Positions 22,501 to 36,731 of a stretch of DNA of 64,000 nucleotides are shown one piece after another. Within the stretch, counting starts at the first letter, position 1; each line of letters starts with the position of its first letter. The translations under genes were made by a program, and so were the position numbers. This stretch comes from Aptenodytes patagonicus. Lineage: Eukaryota; Chordata; Aves; Sphenisciformes; Spheniscidae. Location: positions 42,672,746 through 42,736,745 of the forward strand of contig NC_134951.1 in assembly GCF_965638725.1 (NCBI RefSeq), given 5' to 3'. The notes under the pieces are model-generated. The model did not search any database, was not told where the DNA came from, and saw only the letters and a program-made list of their open reading frames with translations.

Positions 22501-25500
22501 AATTTCAGTCTGCAGACATCCCCGACAGATAAGGAGTCATCAGAAGTCTTTGAAGAATACAATTTAAATTCTTGAAACTTGTTTTGTTTATGAAGACCTT
22601 TTCATTTGTCTTTTGAGAAACTGCAGGGTTTTATTAGTTTGTCCTGTATATCATAAAGCTTGGAAAAATACTTCTCTCTTAAATTTTTTTTCAGTTCTCT
22701 TCATTATAAAAATGTAGAGGTTTTCTATAAAAATTACTCGTAAATGTTTGAGAGAAGCACCTGGTTTTATACCTGAACACTTAAGGAAAAATATATTTTG
22801 TAGAAAGTCAGGGTGCATTTCGTTCCTTAAAACAGTTGTCTGAAAATAGTTGAATGAAGAGATCCAAGTAAATACTTATTACTAAATACTTGATTTTTTG
22901 ACTGTCATACTTCTTACCTGAAGTAAGTTCTCTTTCCAGTCTGATGCAATTACAAGTGCTCAAGAAGTTGAAAAGATGAATGTGCAGTTTGCAGCAACAA
23001 TGGAGCAGTTGAAAAACACAGTGCAGAATAAGGTTTCCATAGATACCAAAGAAGTTTTTGTAAGTATTTTGAATGGAAAACCTATTTCTTCTTAATTATA
23101 AAAAATTACTGAAGTATTACAAAATACTTTACCAGTGTATTTTTGCACAGTTTGTGTTAAGAAAAAGGCTGCATTATTTTCTCTCTATTATAACAGCATC
23201 TGTGATTTTTGAAGAGGCAACTAAACTAAAAGACTTGATCTCAAGGTAAAAGAAAAGCAAGGTACAAAGAGGGGGAGAAAGAATTAAATGGTATTTTACT
23301 GTAAGTGTCTTGAGTCATTTGTCAGTATTTGTAGATCTACAGTGATATTTTCCTGGTTTGTGTAAATATTCTCCTGTTCCTTGCAGAAATAGTAAGAACA
23401 CAATGATGACAGATAACAGCACATCAGAGTGTGATTCTCTTAAAGTCCTTTCAGATAGCAATTCCTGTAATTACAGTATGACTCCTTGATATCATTTTTC
23501 AAAAGAAATTAGGTTTCTGTGATGGGGGTTTCAGCCTCTTTGCCCTTCCTAATAGCTTCTGAACCTGTTGGCCAGTTTTAGTCAAATTTGTCAGAGTCCG
23601 GAGATCTCAAAATACGTCATTTTCTGCAAGTTTTGTGAAAAACAAGCAACTAGAGAGACACAGTTAGAGCCCTCCTAAGATCAAGTCTGAAATGGGAATG
23701 CCACAGTTACCTGCTGGTTTGTGTGCTGTCTGGCCAGTGAGCAGCCACGTACCTCTGCACGATCGATGTTCTGTACTGTTTCACCCTTAGTTGGGAGCTC
23801 CAGGAGGTGACATGGGAGGGAGGTGTTGGAGGAAAAGGGAATGAGTGATGTGAACAGCAGGTATTGTGAAGGAGGGTGCTCGATGACCCTGTGAAAACCT
23901 GGGATTATTCTGATGGCATGGTGTAAAGGAAACGGGAGAGAAATGTGTCAGAAACCAGCTTCATTTAATTTGCTTTTCATGGAAGAGCTCATTATTTTGT
24001 GTGATATGTCTATCATTTTAATTCCTTGTAGTTAGCTGTTGAACTAGCCTGCCGTTCACACATATGTTAGGTTATATTTCATCCTTCTAAACAAATAATT
24101 ACGAAGCAAAATAAAGTCTACTGTGGGAGAGGGAGGAAGGAAGATCATGCCACCACCACCTACTCAGAGTATTTTTTACACTTCCCATAAGGGCATCTGA
24201 GCTGGAAACTCATGGGAATGGCGCTTTAACTGAGGTGCAGTTAAACAGACACTTCAGTTTGTGTGTGCTTGTGATTTTATAAGCCAGATGTTCTCATCTG
24301 GAGAACATTTTCCCCTCTCATCCAGCTGCTCAAAGCAGTTTTTTCTCTTCTTCTGTATCTTCGTGGGGCTTAAGTGACTGATATACGTTACCCTTTTCCC
24401 TAAAGGCTGTTGTCTGCTTCCTTCCTAGATTTTCTTCTTTTTTCAGGTTGGTTAGTTGTTTTTTCTTCTCTGCTGAAGGCAGAATATGTAATGTCTTTTG
24501 ATTTCAAGTCATTTGCAGGTAGAGATTTCTCTATTAACAAACCATTTAAGTAGTTCTTCTTGTCTTCAGCTAGTTGCTGAGAAGCTGAATCCTCTACAAA
24601 TGCAGAGAAGCAGGGCATTCTGCCTTTTAAAAACTGTAGGATAAGGCCTATATTTGTAGTAAACATTTGTTTTAGGAAACATAGTAGATTTCATTAATAT
24701 TCTTTGTTTATTCTAGTAAGGATGATTTTGATCTTGCTGCTCTTCCTTTAGTTTCTTCCATTTTTGAACCATAACATTTCCACAGCATTAGCGATGCAGA
24801 TGAATTCCAGAGCTGACTCTGTTGGCTGTTTTTCTACTGATGTTGTTAACATGCATAAAATGTAATGTTGTTAGCGTGCATTTCAGATTTGTTGAATCTC
24901 TTCCCGTAAACGCTCTGTGTGTTTAGATGTAACAGGGCACATTTTATGGCACTGTCACTGAAATCAGGATTTATACTCAAAGCTCGTAGGCTTCTTCTGT
25001 ATGTGTGTACACCTGCATGTCAGCATCGCTGCTGGGAATGGCAGCTTCCAGTTTTGTCCTGAACCCCGTACCACTCTGAAGAGGCTTGCACACCATTCAT
25101 TTGACACACGTGATGGCTCGGGGGCTGTGGTACTAAGTCACTCTGGAAGCAGGGCAGACAAAATAACGAAGTCTGATAGTTTGTACATGTAGGTGTGGTT
25201 TTACTTCCTTTGATAGTTAACCAGGTGCATTTCTTCTGGTCCTTCTTATTCCTGTACACCTGATTTTCAGTTATAAAACTGTATTGTCAGTGAAGCGCTC
25301 AATTCCAAGCATACTCTCAGAGTAACGTATTTGGGAAAGGCTTTGGAGTAAAATGTAGAGAAGTCCCGTTCTGGCCGATGGGCATACATGCTGGACGTAT
25401 GTGCTTTGGGCATACGTGATGGGAGCTCCTCTTACAGTGCCCAGGAGTTCCCCTGGAATTTCTGGATGCTGAAGGCCTTGGCGATCAGCCCCGCTTTGTT

Positions 25501-28500
25501 CATAGCAGGGATTGTTGTGCACAGCACTTGGGTTACATTGCAGACATAAAACAAATCTGGATTTCAGATAATTTTCTTTACTTTCTAGCCTCTCTTTGTT
25601 GCACTTTCTAACCTCTGGACTGGCTTTCGGGATGAGATACTACTGCTAAGCTTCCTCACAAATATCGCTAACAATCTCCAACAGTTTTCGGAAATCCAAT
25701 CACAGCTTTTTCCTGAGGAAGTGCTAACGTCTCTTCTGGAAGGAGTGACTGTGAAAAGTGATGAGGAAAGGATAAGAGAAACCATGGGTACTGAGAGTTA
25801 TTACTTTTCTGTTTTCCTTCTTTTTCCAAGATTTTGTGGTTTGAATTTTATTTACAGAGGGTGCTACACATTGACTTTTTAATAATCAGAATTTGCACAG
25901 TAAATTAAAATGAGTCCTGTAGTGTGTGGATTTATTTTTCATGTAGTGTAGTTTGGGCTTTTATATATAAAATTAAAATATAGCTACTAGATACAAACAT
26001 ACCTTATAAAAATGGCAGAATGATCAGAGAATAATATTTCTACTTTTTTTATATATTTCTTAAGTTTGTTTATGTCTTTTTATACCTTTCAGAACTTCTG
26101 AAATGGCGGGGGGAATAAAAAAGCTAATTTAACGGGGCTTCGGTTACCAGAAGTATTTGTTTGTAAGATGGTATCCCTAGTAACCAAGTTGTACTCCAGG
26201 GGATTTGTAATGCGTGAGTGGGTGAAAACAAAGTAGAAGAATAAGATATTACCTTCCTGTTGTCACCCCCCGTTTCCAAAGAAAACTAATGCTACTAAAG
26301 AAGGCTCCTGCAGGACTGATTTTTCAGTAGGATCTCTCTTAAGGCAGGGCTAAAGTTTGGCTTTTGGGATCTCGGCACTGCAGGTCATCCTGTGAAGACC
26401 GCAGTAATCCGGTCATCCTGTAACATTACTATATTTTAAACAGCCGATGTTTTGTTACTGAAATCCTTCCTTTGTTAAACCTTTTCTTAGGAACCAGAGT
26501 GAATGTTTCTGACTTCAAGAACCAAGAATGGCTTTTTCCAGAGACTACTGATAATTTTGACCAGTTGCTAATCCAGTACCACGGTTTCTGTGCACATGCA
26601 ATTGGTGTGAAAGGCCTCACCCTCCCAGGTATGCTTTGTAGTTAGGTCTTTTCCATACTTTATATGTACACAAGTACTAGTGAAAATGTAAAGACATTCT
26701 GAATGCATCCTCTTATGTCAAAGCTGGAGTACTGTATTTTCATGTTTGTGATTTTCACCCCAGATAACTTATTTCCCCTGTTAAAGTATTTTCCTTTTAA
26801 AAATACACAAATAAACTGCCCTAAATAGAAGGCAGGAGGGCTTCAAGAGAAAGTAGGCATGAGCAAGCAGAGGCAGAAACAAAATGGGATGGATAAATGT
26901 TTCCTCCTTCTATATGTGCATCTGCGTAACCTACACTGCAGCTGAATGCAGGTTTGTTTATTGTTGTTAATGTGTTTTAATACAGGCATGGGAAAATGGT
27001 CATTCCTTCTATTTTGTGTATCTGTCTGTTGCAAAAAGACCCATTCATGCCTACATCATATGTATTTTTGAACAGTGGATATGAAGTACCAAAAATCTTC
27101 TCTGAAAAGAATGCAAAAATGCACTTGATTAAGTCAACTAATCATAGGTTTGTGGGGTTTTTGTATCTTCTAGGGTCATTTGTCTTGAAAGCAAGCCTTA
27201 TTTCAGCTACCCCATCAGTTCATGTTTTCTGTCTCCCTATACTTTATTGAACCTATCCATACAGAACTTTTTTAAACCTGGGAGGTTTAAAGGAGGCTGG
27301 GAGGAAAATACTGCCATTTCTTGGCAGTATTAAAAAATAGGTATTTTAACGGCAATGTAAATTACTTACACTTATGTAGTATTGCATATGAGAACAGCTG
27401 TCCTGGGTTGGACTGAAAGTCTCTCTAGCCCTGTATCCAATTTCCGGATGTGGTCAGTCATGAACACTTGAAGATTATGAGAAATCAAGTAGGAATGATC
27501 CTTCCTTAATTATATCCTTCCCTGTTCTAGCAGTCAGTGGTTATGGGATTTCCTCAGATAAATGTTGTGCCTGTACCTTTCTGTTGAATAATCCTTGATA
27601 TAGGTTTTTCATTTATCTAATTGCTTTTTGAATCCACTTAGAGTTTGCCACGGGATATTCTTATTAACAAAGAATCCCACAATTATAATTATATATACTA
27701 TGAAAAGGTACCTCTTTTTGAGATGGTTTTAAGCTCTGGCTTGATAATTTCATCAAAGACCTGATAGTCTTTCTATTAGGAAAATTAGCAAATAGTAATT
27801 TTATATTGCATGCAATTCATGGTTTTATAACCCTGTATCATATTATTTCTCTTCAGTTGCTTCTTTTTAATACTGAAGAGGCCTCTTTCTTTAACCCCTC
27901 CTTCTGTGAAAGGTGTTCCAAGCCTCTGACCACTCCCAACTCCTTTCATGTTACTTTTTCTTACACTGTTGTGTTGGAACAAAATGTAGCATTACAAATG
28001 TAGCGTATAGGCTGTTACAATGTTTTTTACCACCCCACCCCCCCCGCCCCGTTTGCATCCTAATAATTCCTGACGTTCTTTTTGCTTTTTTGATTGCCAC
28101 TGAGTAGTGCCATTTAGTATTTTCAAGGCACTGTCTATGATGATTCTAGGTCTTTCCTGGGCAATGACAGCTGAAGCAGAGCCTGCCACTGTCCTTGAGC
28201 TCAATTTGTGTTTTCCTATATAAGTTATTTGGCCTTTATTGACATTTTCTCTGTTAATTTATTGTCTAGCTTGTCAGCCGCTTCATCTGCTTCTTCAGTT
28301 AATTTCAGTGTTATGCCCCTTGGTATAAATGGACTGCTGATCTGCAGTCAAATATTTGCTGGAGATCACAGGGGAAACATTTGTGGGTATGGGCAATGTT
28401 TTCTTACGCCTTTGCTATAGCTGTTTTATCTGTTGTTTTTCTGACAGACATGCACTAAGGCCTGCTGGATGTGAACTGATCAAAAGCAGTTGTACTGACT

Positions 28501-31500
28501 TAATGAAGTAGACTTTTCTGTATTTAAAAAGCTTACTTTCAGGGATTTATTCTGATTTCAGAAAAAAAGGAGGGAAACACAGAATCTTGATTACAAATGT
28601 CTTCTGTATTGGATATCGTACTGTTCGGGGTTTTATTTTGTGGGGTTTGTTTTGGGTTTTTTTAGGAAATCCTGCTATTGGAATTTTGAAGCACAAGGAG
28701 AGATGTTATGTTTTCAGTTCCAAAGAAGCTGCATACATCTTTGCTCAAGACCCAGATAAGTTCATTCAACTGAATGTAGAAAAAGCAAAAGAATATGCAG
28801 AGCTAATTCAACTGCTCGAGCTTCGTCATCAGTTTGAATACCTTGCTCCATACGCACAGGTACACATTGCCCATGCCTCTTGCTGAACAGCTGTTGGGTC
28901 ACTGGTTGGTCTGTCTTTTCTAGAACATACAGAGAACAGATGATACCCATCCTTAGAAAAGAAGTATAATCATCTGCCCATCATACAGAATGTCTGAAGG
29001 TCCATCTTCTCCAGGTCTTCAGGGTGTTGATAAGAAATGTTTTCCCTTAATGTTGTTCTCACCTTATCTCTTCATAGGAGAATATGTAGAGCCAAAGGAT
29101 TGTGGCAGCGATAAAAGCTGTTCATCCTTAGCCTAGGAAGACCCTGTGTCTGATGTTTCTTTTCCTCATTTTTGCAAAAGTAGCTTAACGGGAGAGTAAA
29201 TAAATGCAATAGAAGATAAGCCAGGTACCATGTTAACTGGAGCTTTAGCTCAGCAGTTCATCAGTATGTGCTGGATAAGGGTGTAGTGATATCTGGGGAC
29301 AGGAATTATGGAATATATGACAAAATGAAAGGGGACTCATTAATAATGAATGTGACAGTGCTACCATGTGAAATCCAAAGACTTGATTTGGATTCACAGA
29401 CATTCTCTGTGATACGTTGTGAACTCTAGGTCTCTAGCAATGCAGAGCATGTAGTCTTGAACTGGCCCTTGGTGAGAAAGATACGGTTTATATCCTGGCT
29501 CTGGCAGAGATGTAAGCACTTCTCCTAATTATGATTTGTGATTTTTAGTCTAGTCATAAAGATAAACTGAGGTGCCTGCATCATAAAACACTGGTGGCGG
29601 TGGTGGGATCCCCGTTTATCAAAATCCAATGATTAACAAACTCACCTGGGATGTGGGAGTCTGAAATTCAGCTGTGGCCTCTGCCTAAAGGGTTTTCTGT
29701 CAGAAATTAAATCCATCAAATACTTAATGGTTTCTTCCTTTTTAGCAGAGGCAGGGGGAACAAAAATATTTTTAATGTAAAAATCATTATCCACTTGTGG
29801 TTTGCAGGTTTGCAGGTTTTTATTTGCTTTTAAAAAGTAGCATATCCATATGCTGTTTTTCTTAGATGTCTGTATTCTTCTCATTAATGCCTTGCTTGGT
29901 TTTGGTTTTTCATCCAGGCCAGAAATGCAGGCAAATGTTTCATGAAACCCACCACAAAATGTGACAGTAGTACTCAAACTGATACTCATATCTTGCCTCC
30001 AACTATTGTGACGTCCTATGAATGGAATGAATGGGAACTGAGAAGAAAAGCTATAAAATTGGTCTGTATTGTTATTACCAGATTTTCATTGTTGGATAAC
30101 AAAATACAGAATAAATTACTGTAAGCTTTTGTTCCTTGCACCATAAATCTAACCTTAATCAAAGATGCACACTTCCGTTACAACTGGCTCAATATTTTTT
30201 TCCAGGTATTTTCTCTCCGTATTTCTAGACTTTCTTATTCTCCCACTTTTTCCATATTTTTCCCCAATTTTTTGAGCAGTGCTTCCACTGCCATGTCCAT
30301 TCATTCCAAATTTTTCATTTGCCTTCTTTAAGTAATAAGCGTTTGTTGATTAGCATTGAATTTTTAAGTTGTTTCTCTACACTCAAATAAATTTAACAGT
30401 TTGAAGATATTGCTATATACTTTCTTTGTAAAAAAAAAAGTTGCAGAAAGGTTTGGGTCAGGCAAAACTTTATTGCAAGTTGAGTGATTTATGTTAATAT
30501 TCATCATCATCGGGTAAGAAGAGGAAAAAACGTAGTAACTGGCAGACGGAATGGTTAGGAATACCTTCGGATGTGTTTGACCCTGCAGAAGCTTTCTTTG
30601 AGCTGATTTATCCATCCTCGAAAGATACCAAAGCATGAGGCCTTTTTTTTTTGCCTTTTTTTTTTGCATAGCAAAGTATTTTTCATTTTATCCTGATTCT
30701 TCATGTTTGCCAAAACCAATTCTGCTTTTTTTGAAAAGAAAAATTTCCCTCTTTCATGTAGGACCAATCCGGAGAGGTAAGAAACAGAGCAAGTAGGTTT
30801 TGTGTTGGGTATATAATCCAGAGGAAATGTTTGTTATACTATCATGATGATTTTCTGATGGATTGGAAATCACAGTCTGTCCACAGAAGGTTAGCCACAT
30901 ACATAAAAGCTTTTGAAGTAACAGTATATATTTAAAAAGCTTCTTTCTATGGTTTGCCAGGACATGCAGTTGTCAAGGTATAGCACCTGATTTTCACAAT
31001 CCAGCCAAAATGAACAGGGAATATTGCAGTTACCAATATCAATTGGACACAGAATACTGCAGGGTTGATTTTTTTTTTTTTTCCTGTGAACAGATGCACT
31101 GTGGAGCCCTGTGGTCTGCTGTGCAGCCTGTTTCCTTTCTGTTGTTCTTCTTGCCATGAAATCTCCAACATTATATAAAAGGAAACCAAAGTTTTGGACT
31201 GAGAAGTCTTGCCAGTGTTAACTGGCTTATAAAGGATTCTAAGTAATAGTTGTTACTGAGGTATATAAAGAAGGCAATTAGGTTTACAAAAGGCCTAGCT
31301 AAAAGCCTCCTTTGCTTCTGTAATGGACAAAAGTACATAAATAAATGTAAGATGTGGTCAACGGTTTATCTTTAGCATAAGCAAAGGTGGATGTTTTCCA
31401 ATAGCTGAGCATGGAGACCATTCACAAGCAAATTTGTAGCTCATTAGTTTTAAATGTTTAGAGAAAGTACTTTAAAGTACTAAGGGTGTTTTAGCCTCAA

Positions 31501-33352
31501 CTGTCCATATGGGAGATTAGTGATGCCGAGTTGAAACAAAAAATCCCACATGCATGCAAAAGTGTTTTGTCTACAGTGACGACACTGAATTTGTGATATG
31601 GAGGTGATACAACATTTAGAATCAAAGCGCTAAAATAACAGAAATAGCTTACCAATGCATCTGTGAATTTGATATTTTTAGGGGAGCATCGGACATATTT
31701 GCAGGTTTTGTTAGAGGATGAGCTCAGACGCCTTGGGGTTTTTTTTCTGTGGTTCATACTTAGCCAGAAAACTTGCAGTGATAGGAAGTGTTAAAATATG
31801 AGTTTGTTAGAACACCTATGTGATGCTAGAAGTAAAATTTTCAGCTCACATTTGTTTCTCTGTGCAAGCATAGTTCCTTGCAATAGCATACATTCAGTTT
31901 TCAAGAGGGATAGACTTAACAGAGAAACAGTAGTATCTCATGCCTGCTCTTGTTTTAATTGTCATTAAAACCCTCAGAAAAAAAGACTAAAATATTGTCT
32001 TTCTTTCCATGCCGTCTCTTCTGTAAATTCCTTATTGTTCTTTTCTGTACTTTCCTTGATGACACTGTGCATAAGATTCAGTTGTAGATTAAGATACCAA
32101 AACGTGTCTGCATATAGGTGCTTCAACTTCCATTCCAGTCGATAGAGACCTAGCTAGTGGGGTCTGGAGAGTATTTTGACTCACGCTGATACCAACACCG
32201 AATTTGGCCAACATAATCACTCTCCAGCTTCCATTGACTCCAGTCTCCGCTGACTGGACTGGACTCCAGGGGCTTTCTCACTTACGTGAGGGGGTCTGGA
32301 TCCCACCACATGAGACTGGGTTTTGTATATTTCGATGACAACATTATGTCATATGATTTACAGTGGTTTACATCATTGCTGACATAGAAGGCTCACTGGA
32401 ATAAGGAACATTTTGTTGTTTCAAGTGCTGACTTTGTAATATTAACACTTTGTGAGAAGTGGTTTTGTTGTTGTATCTACAGTAGTTTCTGTGATGAAAC
32501 AGAGCTTTAATCATAAATTACCTTACCTTCTTCCCCTTGCCAAGGGGTTAATAAGCAATGTCTTGAAAGAAGGCATTTTTTCCCTTTTATCTGGTACTTT
32601 GTGACACCAACACCTAAACCTCATCACATTTGGTTTGAAACCAGACAAAGGCTTGATCCTGTACTTTGGTTATCCATAGTATTTGGGATCCTCAAGCTTG
32701 TTTTAGGTTTCAGATGCCCAAAGAGATTTATCTGCCTGCCATCCCATTCAGTGTCCTTTCTGACTGATTGAAATTAATTTGAAGCGCTGGAAGAGCTTCA
32801 CATGAAAACAACATTTTATTCTAACAAAACAACAGCTCCGGCATTTAAGAAAATTTGAAGCACCGTGACCGAAGGAAAACACAAAAGCAGTAAGAGGCTG
32901 ACTTAAAATTGTGTGGGCTACATACAGTGCTGTTCACGCATCCTGTTAGTTCGGGAGTTATCAAATCACAGTTGCAACCGTGTTGACGGTAGGGTGAAGT
33001 GGGCCACGTTCCAGGTTTGTGAAGCCCATAGGTGTAAAATACACAAATACACGTAAGTATACACTAGTGCTAAAATGTTTAAACAGAATTTTGCTTAATC
33101 TGATTCTTTTTGTGTCTTTAGGCCAATTTGCGCCGCAAATTAACTCGTGCCATGCAGACTGATCTCAGCCATATGAGAAGAGAGAACTCCACCCAAGTGT
33201 ACTTGCCGAAAGATGTTAGCACCCAGACTAAGCGTGACAACTCAAGCAGTGTACCCAGACCACAGATTTTCTTGGAAGGTCTCCGAGGAGGATCATCTCC
33301 TACTACTCATATGGTCAAAGTAGACTTAACAAGAGCAGTAGATGAAACCTAA
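16581..33352 (+). CDS. CFAP206: cilia- and flagella-associated protein 206
   Basis: CFAP206 is an axonemal protein that in ciliates anchors radial spoke RS2 and dynein c to the doublet microtubule; it is needed for normal ciliary and sperm beating. Coding exons: 16581-16688, 18371-18454, 18785-18875, 19944-20132, 20399-20557, 21908-22116, 22940-23059, 25589-25787, 26491-26628, 28666-28859, 29918-30061, 33122-33352. All junctions are GT-AG and the phases close, giving 1866 nt or 621 residues; I recall human as 622. The protein starts [19 protein letters not shown], where human also has a VI..IIREIGQECAA core. Other conserved stretches are [72 protein letters not shown] and a C terminus ending RAVDET. 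Introns hold CR1 copies and an antisense coding-like block. Expression in ciliated and testis tissue through RFX is suggested by the X-box upstream. Identification is firm; the 5' UTR structure is not. Confidence 0.96.
17446..18395 (-). pseudogene. unrecognised antisense coding-like block in CFAP206 intron 1
   Basis: A frame of 189 codons runs from 18015 down to 17446. Upstream of it, a second frame runs from 18395 to a stop at 18072-18074. After that stop the second frame continues open to about 18000, where an A-run (TAAAAAAATTC on the - strand) would shift into the 189-codon frame. So the block reads as one coding stretch of about 950 bp with one stop and one frameshift. It is aromatic- and Cys-containing ([39 protein letters not shown]). 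I do not recognise the family. A decayed retrocopy or a fossil viral or transposon gene is possible, as is chance. No poly-A tail or repeat terminus was identified. Confidence 0.3.
21343..21769 (+). mobile_element. CR1 LINE fragment in CFAP206 intron 5
   Basis: This is the last part of the CR1 reverse transcriptase frame (from about GGAGAACAAGTCTTATGAGG) plus the 3' end and an octamer-like tail (ATGATTCTATGATTCTATGATT). It is very similar to the copies at 14108, 35137 and 63162, so a young subfamily. It is severely 5'-truncated. It lies in the intron before coding exon 6 and leaves both splice sites intact. Confidence 0.93.
27396..28340 (-). mobile_element. ancient CR1-type LINE, antisense, in CFAP206 intron 9
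   Basis: Although badly decayed, the order of features matches an antisense ancient CR1. CTGGGTTGGACT..CTAGCCCTGTATCC lies at the 3'-end side. TTTTTGAATCCAC, then AAGGTACCTCTTTTTGAGATGGTTTTAAG..TTGATAATTTCATCA follow. AACCCCTCCTTCTGTGAAAGGTGTTCC and then TTTGGCCTTTATTGACATTTT come last. No usable frame remains. Borders are approximate. Confidence 0.6.
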
Positions 33353-35136
33353 GTGAAAATGAGAAACCTAAAGATATATATTGAATGTGTATATAAAAAT
33401 CCCTGCATATATCTGAATTAAGACACAAAAGATTTCACTGTGTCTGTTGATTCCAGGAGCAGTCGTTATTTCATTTACCTTATCTGTCGGGGCTGCTGAC
33501 TGGCATTTAAGTGATAGAAATGATAAGCCTGAAACACCCAGATTTTAAACAGCAATTTAGAATCAAGATGTTCCCAAAGACTTTAACTCAAACTAACATT
33601 TAAATGTGCAGTGTGTGTTCTGGGATTTTCTTGAGGTTTTAATACAATGATTGCTTGCTGAGACACTGTCCTTAAGAGCCATGTCTTTGGTATGTGAAAC
33701 AGATAATGTAAGGCAAATAGCTTTTATGAGATACAGGGCCAATGCTGCAGCTCCTACGGAGGCATACTTCCCATTGGTGTGAAACAAAACCGACCCCAAG
33801 AGAGTCACCCGAATGTCACAGCTCCACCCTTAGTGCAGAATCGTCAAGAAGGTAAAACCAGCAAAACGTGATCAGTCTGGGTCCTCGGGCCTGTCCGTTT
33901 GTGCTGTCGTTATCCCAAGTGTCTTTGCAGGGCGGTAGGCGTTACGAGCGTAGGCCAAGGCAGGGAGGTCGAGAGGAGGGAATCTAGCTCGGATGGCTCT
34001 GGCAGCCTTTTAGGTCTCTAGTAATTTCTGTATTTGTTGGCTAAACAGCCTGCTGGTGAGCACGCTGGAAACCATAGGAACTTGACTTCGGGGCGCCTTT
34101 CTGAAAGCTCTGTTTCACTTGCGTTTGAAAAACTAGAGCACAGCAGGAAAAGGTTTTTAGCTTTATTTCATTGTGGCAGTGAAATATGTGCCAGGTCTGA
34201 TCAACGCAACTGCAGCTAGTATTTCTGTTTGTGAAAACCTGAATCATTTGAGCTTTAAGATGAAACATCTTCTCAAATGGCGGTAGGTGGTACTTTAAAA
34301 CAGAGATACTTTTCACAACGACAAAAAGCTCCACAAATTATTATCGGGAAAAAGTCCAGGTGTGCAGCTGTGATGGCCATAGGGTGTACTAAGGTTTCTA
34401 AGGCTCTTTTTCGGTCAGGTGCAGTGTGGTGCGGCGTGGTTTCCTGGGTCATTGTTACACAAGCGTGTGACAATGGAGCTCGAAGATTCAAGCTGCTGGG
34501 TGATTTTTCAGTGGCATTGTGCAGGATAGCATTCTTTTTAACTGTCTCCAAGGTATCTGGCTTCACTTTTTGAAGTTATACAGCTGGGACAAATCCACAA
34601 GGCATTAAAAATAAAAGGAGCAGGAGGGGAGCACAGAAAAAACTTAGCTAAATGGTTTCCACTAGGCGATTTTCTCTTTTGTGAAAAGAAACTAATCAGT
34701 AGCAGCCAGATGTGCTGCTCCTCCATGTTTCTCAGTGATGAGCTGGCACTGATTTTTAGATTTATTAATAAAAACATGAATGCTAGTACCAGCTGCAGCT
34801 TTTTATTTTTTTATTCAGAGAAAATACCCTGTTGCTGCTTCATTAAATACTTTTTGTTGTTGTGATCTCCATGTATTTTTATCATCATTTGCTTTGAACC
34901 TTTTATGTTAGTTATCACTTTTAACGAACAAACTGGTATTTTAAGAATACATAAATACATTTATTTAAAAGAAAACTGATAAGTGAAAATCCCTTTTATC
35001 CCACTTTTTTCTCTTCCATTTGGAGCAGCTCCTGCAGTATTGTAAAATACTGGGGAATACAACTGCAGTCATCTCAGTTTTGGCACGGCAGAAACACGTC
35101 AGTACGTGAGGGCTTACTACTGGCAATGAGAACTAC
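33353..35136. other. CFAP206 3' flank
   Basis: This holds the presumed CFAP206 3' UTR and downstream DNA. No second gene was recognised. Several open frames of 60-100 codons overlap on both strands around 34030-34780 without family resemblance. A possible poly-A signal AATAAA is at about 34767-34772, but it is far from the stop codon and I do not insist on it. Confidence 0.5.
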
Positions 35137-35689
35137 ATTAGGGAAGTGATTGTCCCCTGTCCTCGGCACTGGTGAGGCGGCACCTCGAATACTGTGTTCA
35201 GTTTTGGGCCCCTCACTACAAGAAGGACGTTGAGGTGCTGGAGCGTGTCCAGAGAAGGGCAACGAGGCTGGTGAGGGGTCTGGAGAACAAGTCTTCTGAG
35301 GAGCGGCTGAGGGAACTGGGGTGGTTTAGCCTGGAGAAAAGGAGGCTGAGGGGAGACCTCATCGCTCTCTACAACTACCTGAAAGGAGGTTGTAGCGAGG
35401 TGGGTGTCAGTCTCTTCTCCCAAGTAACAAGCAATAGGATGAGAGGAAATGTCCTCAAGTTGTGCCAGGGGAGGTTTAGATTGGATGCGAGGAAAAATGT
35501 CTTTACTGAAAGAGTGGTTAAACATTGGAAGAGGCTGCCCAGGGAAGTGGTGGAGTCCCCATCCCTGGAGGTATTTAAAAGACGTGTAGACAAGGTGCTT
35601 AGGGACATGGTTTAGTGGGCATGGTGGTGTTGGGTCGATGGTTGGACTTGATGATCTTAGAGGTCTTTTCCAACCTCAATGATTCTATA
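35137..35689 (+). mobile_element. CR1 LINE, 5'-truncated
   Basis: It carries the C-terminal reverse transcriptase part, open from about 35172 to 35615 ([20 protein letters not shown]), and the CR1 3' end, GATGATCTTAGAGGTCTTTTCC then CAATGATTCTATA. It has a shorter tail than the other copies. It lies between CFAP206 and SLC35A1. Confidence 0.93.
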
Positions 35690-36179
35690 CATGTGTGAGA
35701 TTCCGGGGTGTTTACTACCGATAAAACAGTTCAGGAAAAAAGGAGAGGTTACTTTTCAAAATGGCTTTATTCATGTGAAAGGGGAGACAACGTTCAGTCG
35801 ATGCCCACTTGAACTTGAGTTTTTCTTTATTTGAATCTGGTTCTTCTGTTCTGCTGGTGCACTGGTGAGCGTACCCATGATGGCAAGACCGTGCCATACA
35901 GAGGAAGCCTCACAGCCAGGGCTTCGGTAACAAAGTGCGACGCTTGCAATTACCAGGCTTTAAGGTTATTCAAAGGGTAGCTCATCCTAGCACTCTGCCA
36001 TCCCTTCCACTTACAGTTGGCTTTGGGGCTTTTTCCTTTTTAGATTTTGGGGAGCACCAGGCGGGTACATAGACAGCAGGAGATACGTAGATTGCAGCGT
36101 ATTTGACTTGAATTCCTCAAGCTTTACTCAGTAATTTCCACGCATCAATACAGCCATTAAAATCACCTGGTAGCTTTAT

Positions 36180-36731
36180 GGCTGTCCGCGTTGCCGCACA
36201 GGTTAAAGTATCGCTCCATTTTCAAATCCGTGAAGTCTCCTCAGCCTCCGAAGCGCGGCGTTCCACGCGGCCTCTGCTCTCGCCGCCCTGCCTTTGCCCC
36301 GCACCGGCAGCCGAGCCGAGGCGGGAGCGAGGGATCCCCCGGGCCGCTGGGGCCGTTCTCACACCCCACCGAGCGGCCGGGTACCACCCGGCCCGCGCCT
36401 TCCCGAATACTTTCCCTCGCACACCCGCAGCAGAGAAACAGATTAGCCGGATAAAGGTTACGAGGGGAGGTAAACGCACCCGTGCCAGCAGAGGCGCGGG
36501 CGTTCGGCAAGCGTGCCTCAGAAACAAGTACCGCTCGCGCTGCGGCGGCAGAGCTGCCCCCTGGTCCGAGAGCTGCTCTCCCCCCCCCCGCCTGCCCCTC
36601 CGCGCCCAGCCCCGCTCGGAGCTTCTCCCCTCCCGGGGGCCGACGGCGTGCCCCCGCGGCGCGGCCGCCCGGGCCCCTCACGGGCAGGAACGTGACCCAG
36701 CCACCCCGGGCACCCACCGCAAGTCAATCTG
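36180..36731. promoter_or_regulatory. CpG-rich block, left arm of the SLC35A1 CpG island
   Basis: A GC- and CpG-rich stretch upstream of SLC35A1 that stops abruptly where the 353-bp repeated block begins; GC-rich sequence resumes at about 37140. The two arms look like one CpG island split by an insertion. Open frames on both strands here are GC-driven and were not called. Confidence 0.6.
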